In this document: positions 37,770-48,452 of the stretch, in pieces | How positions within the stretch are numbered: position 1 is the first letter of the stretch | How the letters are laid out: the number at the start of each line of letters is the position of its first letter | Source of the DNA: CAVUCE01 sp963739985 | Lineage (GTDB): Bacteria; Bacteroidota; Ignavibacteria; Ignavibacteriales; Ignavibacteriaceae | DNA: 64,000 nucleotides | Assembly (NCBI GenBank): GCA_963739985.1 | Contig: CAVUCE010000022.1 | Location: 434,001-498,000 of the forward strand | Direction of reading: 5' to 3' | Program-made: the position numbers and the translations under genes | The notes under the pieces: generated by a model | The model's database searches: none | What the model saw: only the letters and a program-made list of their open reading frames with translations | What the model was told of the DNA's origin: nothing

Positions 37770-38796
37770 TATACGTAATTGTGTTAATCTTCTTTTCGCA
37801 GAGTTTTACTACTTCTTTAGGTAATGGAGCATAATATAAATCTCGTGCATATGCTTCGCCTTTTTCCATTGCCCAATGTAAAAATTTTACAAGCGCTTCA
37901 GCTTTTTCTTTATTCTGCATATTTTTATAAACCAACAACCAGGTGAATCCTGAAATCGGATATGCATTTTTACCATCTGAATTTGTTATAATTGCTCTTA
38001 AATCAGAGGGCATATTTTTAACAGCACCGGCAGCAGCTTCTGTAACAGTATTGAAATTTGCATCTACATAATTGCCGGCTTTATTTTTCAATTTAGCGTA
38101 TGGTAGATTGTTTTTTACAGCATAAGCTAATTCAACATAACCAAATGAACCTTCAGTTTGTTTTATTAAACCTGCAACTCCATCATTTCCTTTTCCGCCT
38201 AAACCTACCGGCCAGTTAACCGAAGTATTATTACCAACTTTCTTTTTCCACTCAGGACTTACTTTAGAAAGATAATTTGTAAAGATAAAAGTTGTTCCAC
38301 TACCGTCGGATCTGTGAGCAACTAAAATTGCTTTATTTGGTAATTTTACACCAGGATTCATTGCTTGAATTCTAGAATCATTCCATTTGGTAATTTTGCC
38401 AAGAAATATATCCGCAACAGTAGGTCCATCAAGTTTTAATTTTGCACTAACCGAGGAAAGATTATAACTTAATACAATTCCACCCATTACAGTTGGAATA
38501 TGTAAAACCTCAGTACCTCTTTTCTTTTTTGCCTCTTTTAATTGAGCATCACTCATCGGACCGTCACTTGCACCAAAATCAACTGTACCTTCAGTTACTT
38601 GTTTGATTCCGGCACCGCTACCTATTGCTTGATAATTTATCTGAACACCGGTTTGTTTATTGTATAAATCAAACCATTTTGAATAAATTACATACGGAAA
38701 AGTTGCGCCGGCAGCATTTAACTGAACCTGAGCGCTAGAGACTCCGGCTGTTAAAGCCAGTAATCCTATTAGCAGAGATAAAAATTTTGTTTTCAT
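37750..38796 (-). CDS. pstS: Phosphate-binding periplasmic protein PstS
   Basis: 348 residues. Signal peptide MKTKFLSLLIGLLALTAGVSS, then the binding domain with GATFPYVIYSKWF, QAIGSGAGIKQ, FGASDGPM and HRSDGSGTTFIFTNYL, which hold the phosphate-contacting residues. It delivers phosphate to PstCA. 82 bp after the porin gene with no terminator between; no PhoP-type repeat directly upstream. Confidence 0.97.
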   Translation of the reverse strand: MKTKFLSLLIGLLALTAGVSSAQVQLNAAGATFPYVIYSKWFDLYNKQTGVQINYQAIGSGAGIKQVTEGTVDFGASDGPMSDAQLKEAKKKRGTEVLHIPTVMGGIVLSYNLSSVSAKLKLDGPTVADIFLGKITKWNDSRIQAMNPGVKLPNKAILVAHRSDGSGTTFIFTNYLSKVSPEWKKKVGNNTSVNWPVGLGGKGNDGVAGLIKQTEGSFGYVELAYAVKNNLPYAKLKNKAGNYVDANFNTVTEAAAGAVKNMPSDLRAIITNSDGKNAYPISGFTWLLVYKNMQNKEKAEALVKFLHWAMEKGEAYARDLYYAPLPKEVVKLCEKKINTITYNGHKIK

Positions 38797-38878
38797 AATA
38801 TAACACCTTTTGTTTAAAGTTATTTAATAAATGATATTTTTTCAATTTCTAAAAAATAAATTTGCGATGAATCAACCC

Positions 38879-39919
38879 TTAAAATTTGTAGAAAAATGTA
38901 ACTCTTGGTGTAACATCGCTATCAACACCGCTTTTTTGATACGAAGTTATTTCAACATTAGGAGTAACACTTATATTTTTAGCTGCTGTAAACTGAACTC
39001 CGGCTAGGATTAAAGAATGACCGTCGTTGCTAACATCGGTGTTCAGATCTACATTGTCATAACGACCTACTATTTGAATAGTTTCACTTAAGTTTGCATA
39101 AGCCCAAATCGAAAACCCATGACCGCTTAAAGATTTAGCTGCACTTGTTGCAGATGTAATTCCGTTTTGAGTCGAACGAATAAAACCTTCAAAACCAAGT
39201 GAGAAGACACCTTCTTCCCTATAATTTAAGAAAAGCGCTCCAACCGCCGTGTTGTTATCAACTTTTTGATTGTTATAAGTATCAGTAATCTGCGGAGCCG
39301 AAGCATAATCACCATAAATAGTTATTAAAAAATTGGAAGATGGAGTAAATTCAAGCATGCCGTAATATCTTTTGAATTTATTCGTTTCAGCTTTGTTACC
39401 TGAATTATTGCCAAGTTTCACCCAGTATTTTACAGTACCTGATTCATCAAATTTTCCTTTTAAATCAACACCAAGGTCTCTGGATCCAACTATATGATTC
39501 AAATCCATAATTGTTTTTTCAAGGTGACGATGTCCCCAGATACCTTCGGAAACATCGAATGCCGGTGTAGGCGAAAGACCAAACACAAAATCGGAACCGG
39601 AAAATATATTATGCCATTTTAACCAGGCATCTTTAACCATAACACCTACTTCTTTAGTACTACCCCCAATATAATCAGTTTCCAAGCGAAATCTCGAAGA
39701 AAAGTTTTTAGCTAAACCAAAGTCTCCTGTAAAATATACCCGGTTTATGCGAACGCCGTTAACATCTTTTTGAGTGACATCGTGATTGCTTGTATTATAG
39801 AAAAAATCACCGAATGTAAGTCCATGTATATTGACCGTAGGATAATTAGATTTTACCTGCGCATGAGAAACACTAACAAGTACTAAGATAGCGCTTAAAA
39901 GAAGTGCAACTTTTTTCAT
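38879..39919 (-). CDS. Outer-membrane porin of the phosphate operon (OprP/OprO-like)
   Basis: 346 residues. Signal peptide MKKVALLLSAILVLVSVSHA; then alternating aromatic beta-strands and a C-terminal Phe (VTFFYKF), as in outer-membrane barrels. It resembles phosphate-selective porins. It stands first in the pst operon, 82 bp upstream of pstS, behind the PhoP-type box at 40018-40056, so it is probably the outer-membrane entry for phosphate (inference from context). Confidence 0.85.
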   Translation of the reverse strand: MKKVALLLSAILVLVSVSHAQVKSNYPTVNIHGLTFGDFFYNTSNHDVTQKDVNGVRINRVYFTGDFGLAKNFSSRFRLETDYIGGSTKEVGVMVKDAWLKWHNIFSGSDFVFGLSPTPAFDVSEGIWGHRHLEKTIMDLNHIVGSRDLGVDLKGKFDESGTVKYWVKLGNNSGNKAETNKFKRYYGMLEFTPSSNFLITIYGDYASAPQITDTYNNQKVDNNTAVGALFLNYREEGVFSLGFEGFIRSTQNGITSATSAAKSLSGHGFSIWAYANLSETIQIVGRYDNVDLNTDVSNDGHSLILAGVQFTAAKNISVTPNVEITSYQKSGVDSDVTPRVTFFYKF

Positions 39920-39989
39920 ATGTTTTTCTTTACCTTTTTGTTTTTGATGTTTTGTATATTTTTACTTAAACCCATTAAAAATTCATGTC

Positions 39990-39997
39990 CAATAATA
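39990..39997 (-). promoter_or_regulatory. Candidate -7 element of the phosphate operon
   Basis: Minus-strand TATTATTG differs from TAnnTTTG at one position and lies 20 bp downstream of the PhoP-type repeats and about 70 bp before the porin start. The distance suits activation by a regulator bound at the repeats in place of a -33 element. Confidence 0.35.
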
Positions 39998-40017
39998 AAC
40001 AGAATCAGAGTTTTAAG

Positions 40018-40056
40018 TGTTAAGGTAAGGTTATGCTTATGTTAACAAATTGTTAA
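40018..40056 (-). promoter_or_regulatory. PhoP-box: four TTAACA-type hexamers at exact 11-bp spacing
   Basis: On the minus strand, hexamers TTAACA (40056-40051), TTAACA (40045-40040), ATAACC (40034-40029) and TTAACA (40023-40018) start exactly 11 bp apart, separated by 5-bp spacers. The Bacillus subtilis PhoP box is described as TT(A/T/C)ACA repeats with roughly 5-bp spacers. Tandem half-sites one helical turn apart on one face of the DNA are how OmpR/PhoB-family dimers bind. It sits 100-137 bp upstream of the porin-pst operon. The remainder of 39920-40235 holds AT-rich leader sequence and the terminator of the gene upstream. Confidence 0.75.
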
Positions 40057-40187
40057 GATGGGTTCAGATTTTATTACAAAAAGGGGGAAAGTTTTAATGT
40101 CTTTTCAAAAATGAGCATGCCTATTTGCCGAGATTAAGCTCAAATATTTAAAGGCGTTACAAAGTTATAAATATTTGAAATTAAAAA

Positions 40188-40213
40188 GCGACTGTTAAAA
40201 AATCAACAGTCGC
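40188..40213 (-). terminator. Rho-independent terminator after the 454-residue barrel protein
   Basis: GCGACTGTT (40188-40196) pairs with AACAGTCGC (40205-40213), a perfect 9-bp stem. On the minus strand TTTTTAATTTC follows. It lies 23 bp after the stop at 40236. Confidence 0.8.
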
Positions 40214-40235
40214 GAAAACACAATTTAAAAAATAT

Positions 40236-41600
40236 TTATTGTCCGATATTAAAAGGATAAACGAAAGAAACTCTAGGTTCAATTCTTTTCTGCGGTTGAT
40301 AGTCGATTATATTATCATTTGCATCCCTAACAGGTGTGAATGTCCAATTATAAAGCATTGAGACAATAATATACGGAAGAGGTTTATAACCTAGTTCAAA
40401 ATATAAATAAGAACGATCATCCAGCTTAAATAAATCTTTTTCATCTCTTATATTAATTTTATCATAACCTGCTCTTGCAACAATTGGAGCATTTTCCGGA
40501 GCGATTTGAGTGGTTAGATGAAGAATTCCGCTGTTAGGTGTTTTGTCTAACCTTTGATAGCTGCCTGTTATATCAAATAAATTTAGCACGCTAATATCCA
40601 ATTGTCCAAAATAACCATTATCCGGATTCTTAATATTCTCAAGCATTGTTGCCTTACTTGCAAAAGTATTATTTGATGAATCTACTCTATATCTTTCAAT
40701 TTCATAAAGTGAATTAAAATACGAAGGGATGTATTGATCGTTATTAAATCTTCTTTCCAGTTTTACAGAAGCTCTAACTAAACCTAAACCGTTCAAGTCT
40801 AATTTTATTCCTGTGGCAACACCACTTCCAAAGTTTATAATTTTTGCATAATCGGCATAAAGTTGAAGATTGAGCATGCTGCTGTTTATAATTGGTAAAC
40901 CTAAATCCGCACCAACAATTTGCATACGACCTTTGTCATCTCTATTTAAAGTATAAGATGGCAAAGGGCCCATAGTAGGAAGAAGTTGTTGTGAAAATAC
41001 TACTCCCGAATTTTGATTAAAATCCGCGGCATAAGTTGCACCAACTTCAAGATTACTAATTATCGGAATATTTCTTGCTTCGGTCATTTTAAGTGGTTTA
41101 ACATAGGCTCTAATTCCAACAACTCCAGCTTCGCCAAAATTACTATATATTGATTCAAATCCGAATGGTCCAAAATCTATATCAGCAACAAGTCCAATTT
41201 TTCTAGCATCATAAGTAGGGCTATTATTATATTGGTACATGATGCTTCCATGCCCTAATGTATAATAATCTAATGCCCCTAACTTTATATAAACCGGATC
41301 ATGCTTAATTCCGTAACGGACATATCTTATAATACTTAAGTAATCGGAAAATTCATTAAAATTCTCTTTTCTGATATTTCCGTTTTTATTGATATCAAGG
41401 TTGAGGTCTAAGCCGACACCAAAGTTTGCAAATGAAATTTCCGGCTGAAAATGAAATCGGTAATATAATTCGCCATCAATCCAATTTAATCCAAAACCAC
41501 CGGTAATGTTTCCTTGATCGACTTTTGGATATTGATTAAACTGGGCAAAAGCGGGTAATGACAAAAGTAAAATTAGTGAAGCTGTTATAATTTTTTTCAT
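40236..41600 (-). CDS. Predicted outer-membrane beta-barrel protein, function unknown
   Basis: 454 residues. Signal peptide MKKIITASLILLLSLPAFA. The body is a series of amphipathic strands with Gly/Tyr turns (GALDYYTLGHGSIMY, YFELGYKPLPYIIVS) ending in VSFVYPFNIGQ, so a barrel is likely. One loop, DINKNGNIRKEN near residue 70, has the spacing of a calcium-binding EF-hand-type loop. It follows the small T9SS cargo and PorU-like genes on the same strand (75 bp) and is cut off from the pho operon by a terminator. A role linked to PorU is possible but unproven. Confidence 0.7.
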   Translation of the reverse strand: MKKIITASLILLLSLPAFAQFNQYPKVDQGNITGGFGLNWIDGELYYRFHFQPEISFANFGVGLDLNLDINKNGNIRKENFNEFSDYLSIIRYVRYGIKHDPVYIKLGALDYYTLGHGSIMYQYNNSPTYDARKIGLVADIDFGPFGFESIYSNFGEAGVVGIRAYVKPLKMTEARNIPIISNLEVGATYAADFNQNSGVVFSQQLLPTMGPLPSYTLNRDDKGRMQIVGADLGLPIINSSMLNLQLYADYAKIINFGSGVATGIKLDLNGLGLVRASVKLERRFNNDQYIPSYFNSLYEIERYRVDSSNNTFASKATMLENIKNPDNGYFGQLDISVLNLFDITGSYQRLDKTPNSGILHLTTQIAPENAPIVARAGYDKINIRDEKDLFKLDDRSYLYFELGYKPLPYIIVSMLYNWTFTPVRDANDNIIDYQPQKRIEPRVSFVYPFNIGQ

Positions 41601-41675
41601 AATCTTCCATTAATATTTAGAATAAGATAATTTAGAAAAATCTTGATTAGAAGTTAATAATATTTGGCAAGAATT

Positions 41676-42338
41676 TCATTTCAGCAAAATCATAGATTTG
41701 GTTTGAGAATGATTTTCCGTTTTTAGCGTATAATAATAAATGCCGCTACTTAAAGCTGAGCCGTCGAATTCTACTTCGTACGTACCGGATAGTTTTTCAC
41801 CATAGTTATGTTCGCTTACTAGTTGTCCTATAGAATTATAAACCAAAAGACTTACACGGTTATCTGAGGGAAGTTCAAATCTTATTTTTGTAGATGGGTT
41901 AAATGGGTTAGGGTAATTTTGTGAGACTTTAAATCCTTTTGGGTTAAGATTCTTAATTGTTTTTATTCCGGTAACAACAGAAACCACTAAAGTATCCGAA
42001 TACTTACTTACCCCGTCGTTATCGATTTGTCTCAATCTATAAACATAGGTCTGCCCGGCAACAACAGTAGTATCTTCAAACGAATAATTTTTAGGGGAAT
42101 TACTTGTTCCGCTGCCGGGAATAAATTCTAAATCTTCCCAATTTTGATTTGTACTTCTTTCTACATTAAAGCCATAATTGTTAACTTCAGTGGCGGTTCC
42201 CCAACTCAAGGTAACTTTCGAGCTAATTAACTCATATTTAAAGTAGAGTAATTCCACGGGCAAATTGGAATATTGTCCAAACAAATTAATTGGAACAAAA
42301 AGCATAGCGAAAATAAAAACTAGTGATATTTTATTCAT
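41676..42338 (-). CDS. Small T9SS cargo protein with fibronectin-like domain
   Basis: 220 residues from ATG 42338. The N-terminus MNKISLVFIFAMLFVPINLF is a clear signal peptide, followed by a fibronectin type III-like sandwich (PVELLYFKYELISSKVTLSW...) and a sorting domain from NYPNPFNPSTKIRF to KSMILLK. In the sequence as given this frame is continuous with the preceding PorU-like gene, but an internal signal peptide and an ATGA overlap (TGA 42337-42335 in the shifted frame) show it is a separate gene. Probably exported and surface attached. Confidence 0.75.
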   Translation of the reverse strand: MNKISLVFIFAMLFVPINLFGQYSNLPVELLYFKYELISSKVTLSWGTATEVNNYGFNVERSTNQNWEDLEFIPGSGTSNSPKNYSFEDTTVVAGQTYVYRLRQIDNDGVSKYSDTLVVSVVTGIKTIKNLNPKGFKVSQNYPNPFNPSTKIRFELPSDNRVSLLVYNSIGQLVSEHNYGEKLSGTYEVEFDGSALSSGIYYYTLKTENHSQTKSMILLK

Positions 42339-45300
42339 CTTACTATTGCCAATTTTTGTAATTCCGAGGCTAGTTTTGGTTGATGATTTAGCAATTACAC
42401 GATACAAATATACTCCATTTGCAATAATATCGCCATCAGCATCACGCCCGTCCCATGGAATTTTGTTAAAATTATTTCTCAACTCAGAAGAGGGTACATT
42501 TATCTCTTTAATTAATCTGCCAGCAATTGTATAAACTTTAATTTTTAACTCATCAGGAATTTTAGTTAAATTGAACGTAAAGAAAGTTTGTGAACTAAAT
42601 GGATTTGGATAATTATAAACATCCATCAACTTTAACTCATCAGAAACATTAAAGTATTTCTGTAAGTCTCCAGCTTGATTTATTAAACCTTCCCCGCTTA
42701 CACTTAGGGAATGCTCCCCGCTTAATAAATGAGGTTTTACTTTAAAATAAACTTGCTGATGAATTGTATCATAAACTATAGAATCAAGCTGGGAATAATA
42801 TATGGTTTTTCCATCTAAATTAAATGTGATTTTTGTGGTATCTCTAAAAGGATATTGATAACCATAATTTAATTTGAATTCAATCACCGGGTTGGAAGAG
42901 ACATAATCACCGTCGTAAATATTGTTACCATCAAAGGTTACGGCTAAACTGGCAGTTTTCACTAAAGTAACTGTATCTTTATAAATATAAAACGCCTGAT
43001 TATAAAAATTATTGTCTTTATAAAATTCAGTGATTTTTTGATCCGGATCTATACTTATTGCAAAAGACATATTTCCGTATCCATCATTAAAATTTGATTT
43101 ATAGGCCAGTTGAAGGGGTAACCTATTCTTTGCCTTTAAAGATGTTATGAGCGTGTCAAAAAGTAAACGTTGAGATTTATCCGGTTTATTTAGATAGACT
43201 TTTACTTTAAAACTATCAGCTGAAGAAAATCCTGCATTCATAACAGTGTAATTCATTTTAACATTATCACCCTGATACACTGTATCCGAGACTAAAGAAA
43301 CCGTTTGATAATTCAATCCAAGTTCAGCCGGCTCATCGTAATCCACAGATAAATAGTCTAAAGAAGGCGAAGTCCCATCTGTCGAAGCGTTAAGATTAGA
43401 AGATATTTTAATATACGGATATTTTTTCGCATCAACATTAGCTAAAGAAGCCGTTGAATCAGTTATCTGAATTGTTCCTAATGAATCAACTGTTCCATTT
43501 TCTGTTATACCGGATAAACTATAATTTATTTTAGAATCAGACGGCAAATCTTCTTTTATCTTAAGACTTTTCCATTTAACTGACGGACCAATATTATTTG
43601 TAACCAAACTTCCTTTTTTACCGGGAATAACAAAGGTAGAATCAATTAATATAGAACCATCATACGGTCCTCTGACTTGCTCAATAACAGAACCGGGTGC
43701 TGCACCTTTTTGTCCAATTATAGCCCAGGACCCTCTAAAAACAAGGGAATCGATTTTGGTGCTGCCTAGAGTTTTTATAGCATTTTTTAAAGCCGTAGTC
43801 ATATTATTTCTAGCATCATCAGCAACACCCATTACAACTATTTTCCCATTAGGAATGGAATTTATTAAATCAGCTAATGCTTGTACATTAGCCGGTTGGC
43901 CAAATAATTGAACCATGCAGATAGTATCAATTTTTAATGTATTAGGATCAAAAACTACAATTCCCATTCCAGCAAAGAATGAATTTGTTAATTCATTATG
44001 ACCATTTTTAGCAATAACACAAGTAGCTCCAGAATACCATCCTGCAGAAAGTACTGACAAATTCACGGAATCATCATTCAATATTATTGAATTGTTTTGA
44101 GGCTTAAGGCTTGAAAAGGATTGACTGAAAAACGACAAACTATCATCCAAAATAAAATTACCGTTGCTTTTATTTGAAAATGATTTTACTCTACTAAATA
44201 CACTTGATGCTGAATCAATCTTATAACGATACCAAATTCTTTGAGACGAAAAATCCGGAATTGTAACATTTGCATACAAAGAATCATTTTTTGTGACAAT
44301 ATTTTGTGAATTACTAAAATCTTTATCAGTTGATATTTCAGTGACAATATTAAATTTTTTCTGCTGATATTGAGATGGACTTAGAATTGTGACCATATTT
44401 GATTTCGGATTAGAATACAAATATGAAGTTAAATCTCTTAAAGAAGCTGAATACACGTAAAAGTTAGAAGTATAGTTGTTATCATTTTTATATATTTCAT
44501 CAATTCTATTATCAGGATCTAAATTTAGACTTAATTGATTTTCTCCTGTCAGATTTTTCACTTTTATCCAGGTATAAAGCGTATCAATAAACCTTGGTAA
44601 GATTATACTGAATGTTTTTTCTTCAATAGTTTTACTTGATAAACTATGGGTTAATTTTATTGTTAAAGTATCACTAGGAGCAGTTCCATAATTTTTAATA
44701 ACTAGACCAACTTTTATAGAGTCTTGGTTTTCATTTATTTCCTTTTCGAGGAAAATAAAACTATCCTTATCAACCAGAACATTCGGTTTAGTGGGGATTT
44801 TTATTTTAACTATTGGATCGCCCAAAAGTGAATTGGTTAGAGCAAATATTTTATTTACATCTGAATTGCCATAAAGAGAAAATAGCTTCTGTTTGGACAT
44901 AATATGTGCATTGCCAACTTCATGAACAGAATCAGAGATCAAGGACCCGTAAAATAATTGAGGCACTGAGGTTGCTGTTGAAACAAACCCTAAAGAAGAA
45001 TTACCGACATAACCTAATGCTTGACCGTCACTATGCAGTAAAAATCTTTCACCGAAACATATTATATCCGGTTCAGCAAATTTATTTGTAGAGCATCCAA
45101 AATCAGTTATCAGCGGATATCTCTGTTGATCATTTTTAAGTTGCTCAACATTGTTAATACTATTGTCCCACGTCGCTGTACCGCTGTGCCCTAAATATGA
45201 GATAAATACCCCACCTCTGCTAATTGCATTATTAAATTGTTCATTTGTATAAGGACCAAAATCAGTTTGGGGATTTTGAGTTTTGTAAAAATGGATATAG

Positions 45301-47659
45301 CTCCCCGCCAGTGGGCGCGGCGAAATATCTTTTGAAATAACAGAATCATTTACAGATTTAAACAAAGATGTTTCTTCAGGATGATCTCCCCTTCCCCCGG
45401 AAAAGAATAAGAAATTCTTATTCCATTCATCATAAACTTGCGAATTATTTTCTGAAATTTTGTTTTCATAATAATTCAATTGATCGGAATTGTCTATAGG
45501 AATTCTACCTACTTTTATTTGAGGCAACGGAACTTGATCATTGAACTCGGCGTACCAATTATCGCCAACAGGATCACCGTAAGAAGGGACATAATTTTCG
45601 CCTAATCGCACACCTGCATTTTGTAAAACATATCCTTTATAATCATAATCCGCATCTCCAATTAAAGTGAGGTATGCTGGCTTTGGTTCTCTCCAGTTTT
45701 GTATGGCATTATTTACAAACTCTTTAATAGATTCCGGTGTAGGATATCCGAATCCATATAAATCATATATATTTTCAACATTAATCACTTTTGTTGTTAC
45801 ATTATATAAATCAGAAATCTTTTTAACATAATTATCAACACCGTTCAAAAATTTTGGATGAGTTATAGCAATGTAATCTGCACTATTCGTAGTGTCCGCT
45901 ATATTTTTGATTTTTTCAGAGTAGACAAAATTAGGTGCTGAAATTTTTTGGGGATTAATAATTTCATATTCATTGCTGCTTGTCAAAGTATCTGTAAAAT
46001 ATAATGAGCCGTTCTTCACTATATAATTTGATATTAATTTTGACGAAGGTTTGCTTCTAAAAATTTCAAAATCATTACCACTAAGATTGTCAATCTTAAA
46101 TAGTTTAACACCGGAATTCGAATCACCGGAATAACCGAATAAAATTGAGTCATTTTTAGCTTTTAGATACTTAGGATATTCAACATCGTACCAATCCAAC
46201 GCTAAAAAGTTTGGGAGAGTACCGTTATCATAATTCTTCACTGTCAATTTGTTAGTACCATCAGCAAGAGAATTTGAGTTCAAATTTCCCTTTAAAATAA
46301 CCTGATCAAATCTGTTAACGACTTGTGAATCTAAAAGTGTGTTATTAAAACTTAAAATTATATTATGAGAATTAGAAGATTGATTTGAACCGGCACTTAC
46401 ATATTTCACATAAAAATGTGCCGGCATTCCGGGATATTTATCACTGACATTAAAATTATAATTCTTTGTACCGGTAAAAATCCATTGCCAATACCATGCT
46501 TTGTTATGCAGCCAATCAGGCTTTTGATTTGCAATCTCATTGTCATTTAAATTTTGATACATCGTATTAGATTCATAATGATCCAGAGTGATATAATATT
46601 TTATAGTATCCTTGATCGAAGAATTAAAACCGGTATCTATTTTAATTCTTTCACCGTTTTTGTTTCCCCATGTAAGAAAATAATAAGATGTATCTGTATA
46701 TCTATTTAAATATTCATTGTATTGCTGATTGGCACTATTAATTTTACGATAAGAAATTGGCGGATAATTCTTGGTTCCCCAAAACTCTATATAGTCTGAA
46801 TTATCAAATGATCCGTCACTTTCTCCGGCTACATTAAGCTTAATTTCTTTACCGTAATTAAATAATTGAAATGTTCTAGGATCAATACCGGATGTATTAA
46901 CTCCATGGCTGTCAAGGAAACTTTTTGAAATTCTTACAATTCCGTCTTTAGTAACTGCAAGTTTAACATACGTTGAATTAAAATTTATCCAGTTGGTTAA
47001 AGAATCCGGGCTAGAATAATTACTTTTCTGACTTCTGAATTGTTCGGCTATTGATGAATTAGCAATAGAACTCTTTAAAACATTATCAAAATCGGAAAGT
47101 ATTTTAATTGGTGCGAATTAGCTTTAAAATCATATGCATGATGAAACTTAATATGCAAAGTCTAAATTTTTATAACCGGTAATAGAATTAGAACTTTCAT
47201 CATATGAATAATTATTAATTCTTACATAAGCACAATAAAAATCTCTATACCAGAAATAATCTACCACTTCAAAATCTTTTCGAATATTTTGAATTTTTAA
47301 TTGACTCGGAGAATATTTTACATCTTCAAGAACAAAGCTTGAATCCGGTAAAAGTTTAAGTTTTGGATTTAATTTTGGAACAACGTTATTTGAAACAATA
47401 GGATTACTTTTGATAAGAGAAAAATCGGGATGAGAATTTGCCGGTAAAGCAATAATCAAGTTTTGATAAGGAAGCTTAAACTGCCCTGCCTTGGAATAGT
47501 CTGTGTATTGGTAATAATCTCTTTGTGTAATATTTCCGGTCTTGAGTGTCGTTAAATTTAGGAGACTTGGAAATAATATTTAGGTTAATTTCAGAATTTC
47601 CAAAAATCTCAGCATTTGTAACTCTGCGCATTGCTGTAGGAATATATTCCGATAACCAT
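42335..47659 (-). pseudogene. porU: PorU-like gingipain-family C25 peptidase, disrupted by indels
   Basis: The N-terminal propeptide region is recoverable only by switching frame near 47620, 47545, 47149 and 47113. From there it reads without a break: the segments SDYIEFWGTKNYPPISY and FLTWGNKNGERIKID precede the catalytic domain, whose His lies in SYLGHSGTATWDN (near 45185) and Cys in FGCSTNKFAEPD (near 45090). Several CARDB/FlgD-like domains follow. A shift near 42372 is needed to reach the natural end ELQKLAIVR and TGA at 42335. About 1770 residues in total. PorU is the T9SS sortase that trims sorting domains and attaches cargo. The exact start is unclear: ATG 47659 or an upstream non-ATG codon. 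Being a secreted C25 cargo instead of the sortase itself is possible. Confidence 0.7.
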
Positions 47660-47713
47660 TAATATTATGATTCTGAAGCAGTTAAGTTTTAGTAAATGAA
47701 AATTCGTATTAAT

Positions 47714-48445
47714 TTAGTTAAATAATAATTTGAATTTAAGGATGATAATTCTGAAAATAAATAAAGGAATTCCTAATAAATATCTTTTCCAGTATAGTTT
47801 TGGATTATTAACTAATCGCACTAGCCATTCAAAGCCTAAAAACTGAACTATTTTACTTCCTCTTTTTTTTGTCCCTGGAAAAACCTTTATTCCATCTCCA
47901 ACAGCCAGAATTACATTAACGTCTAATTTGTCCTTATTGTCTACAATCCATTTTTCTTGTTTGGGCTGCCCTAATCCAACAATAAGAATATGCGGTTTGG
48001 AGTTATTTATTGAACTAATTAAAGAATTGTTGTCATAATTATACCCATTTTGCATTCCAACAATATTTAAATCGACAGTTTTTTTTGAAATGCAATCTAA
48101 AGTATTTTGTTTGTCTCCAAATATAAAGACTTTCCAATTGTTCTTCTTACATTCATTGATTAATTTAGGATAAAAATCAGATCCGGTGAATCTCTTTATA
48201 AATCTCTTTTCCTTGAAAAGTAATTTTACTCCCCAGTATAATCCAATTCCATCAAGATGTACTACAAAGAAGTCTTTATTAATTTTCTGAAGTTCATGGT
48301 TATTATAGAATAAATTGATTGTATGAAAGGTAACATATGATATCGTAATTTTTTTATAATTCCGTATTTTTTCACTTATCAAATAAAGCAATTCATAATT
48401 ATTTATATCTGACAATTGCACGTTAAATAACGAAACTGTTTTCAT
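47714..48445 (-). CDS. WecG/TagA/CpsF-family (GT26) glycosyltransferase
   Basis: 243 residues from ATG 48445 (an in-frame start at 48505 would overlap the upstream gene and add a non-conserved hydrophobic leader). Family signatures: TFHTINLFYNN, DGIGLYWG, GSDFYPKLI, FIFGDKQN, ILIVGLGQPKQEKWI and GDGIKVFPGTKKRG. GT26 enzymes add a sugar such as ManNAc or a uronate to a lipid-linked intermediate. It is intact although its neighbours are broken. It is the last gene of the glycan locus. Confidence 0.9.
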   Translation of the reverse strand: MKTVSLFNVQLSDINNYELLYLISEKIRNYKKITISYVTFHTINLFYNNHELQKINKDFFVVHLDGIGLYWGVKLLFKEKRFIKRFTGSDFYPKLINECKKNNWKVFIFGDKQNTLDCISKKTVDLNIVGMQNGYNYDNNSLISSINNSKPHILIVGLGQPKQEKWIVDNKDKLDVNVILAVGDGIKVFPGTKKRGSKIVQFLGFEWLVRLVNNPKLYWKRYLLGIPLFIFRIIILKFKLLFN

Positions 48446-48452
48446 TTTAAAA

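Noticed and set aside
38797..38878. A second PhoP box directly upstream of pstS
   Set aside because: No TTAACA-type repeats at 11-bp spacing are visible in this gap; the box upstream of the porin likely serves all genes.
41676..46562. A single 1628-residue T9SS protein
   Set aside because: An internal signal peptide and an alternative natural stop overlapping an ATG indicate two genes joined by an indel.
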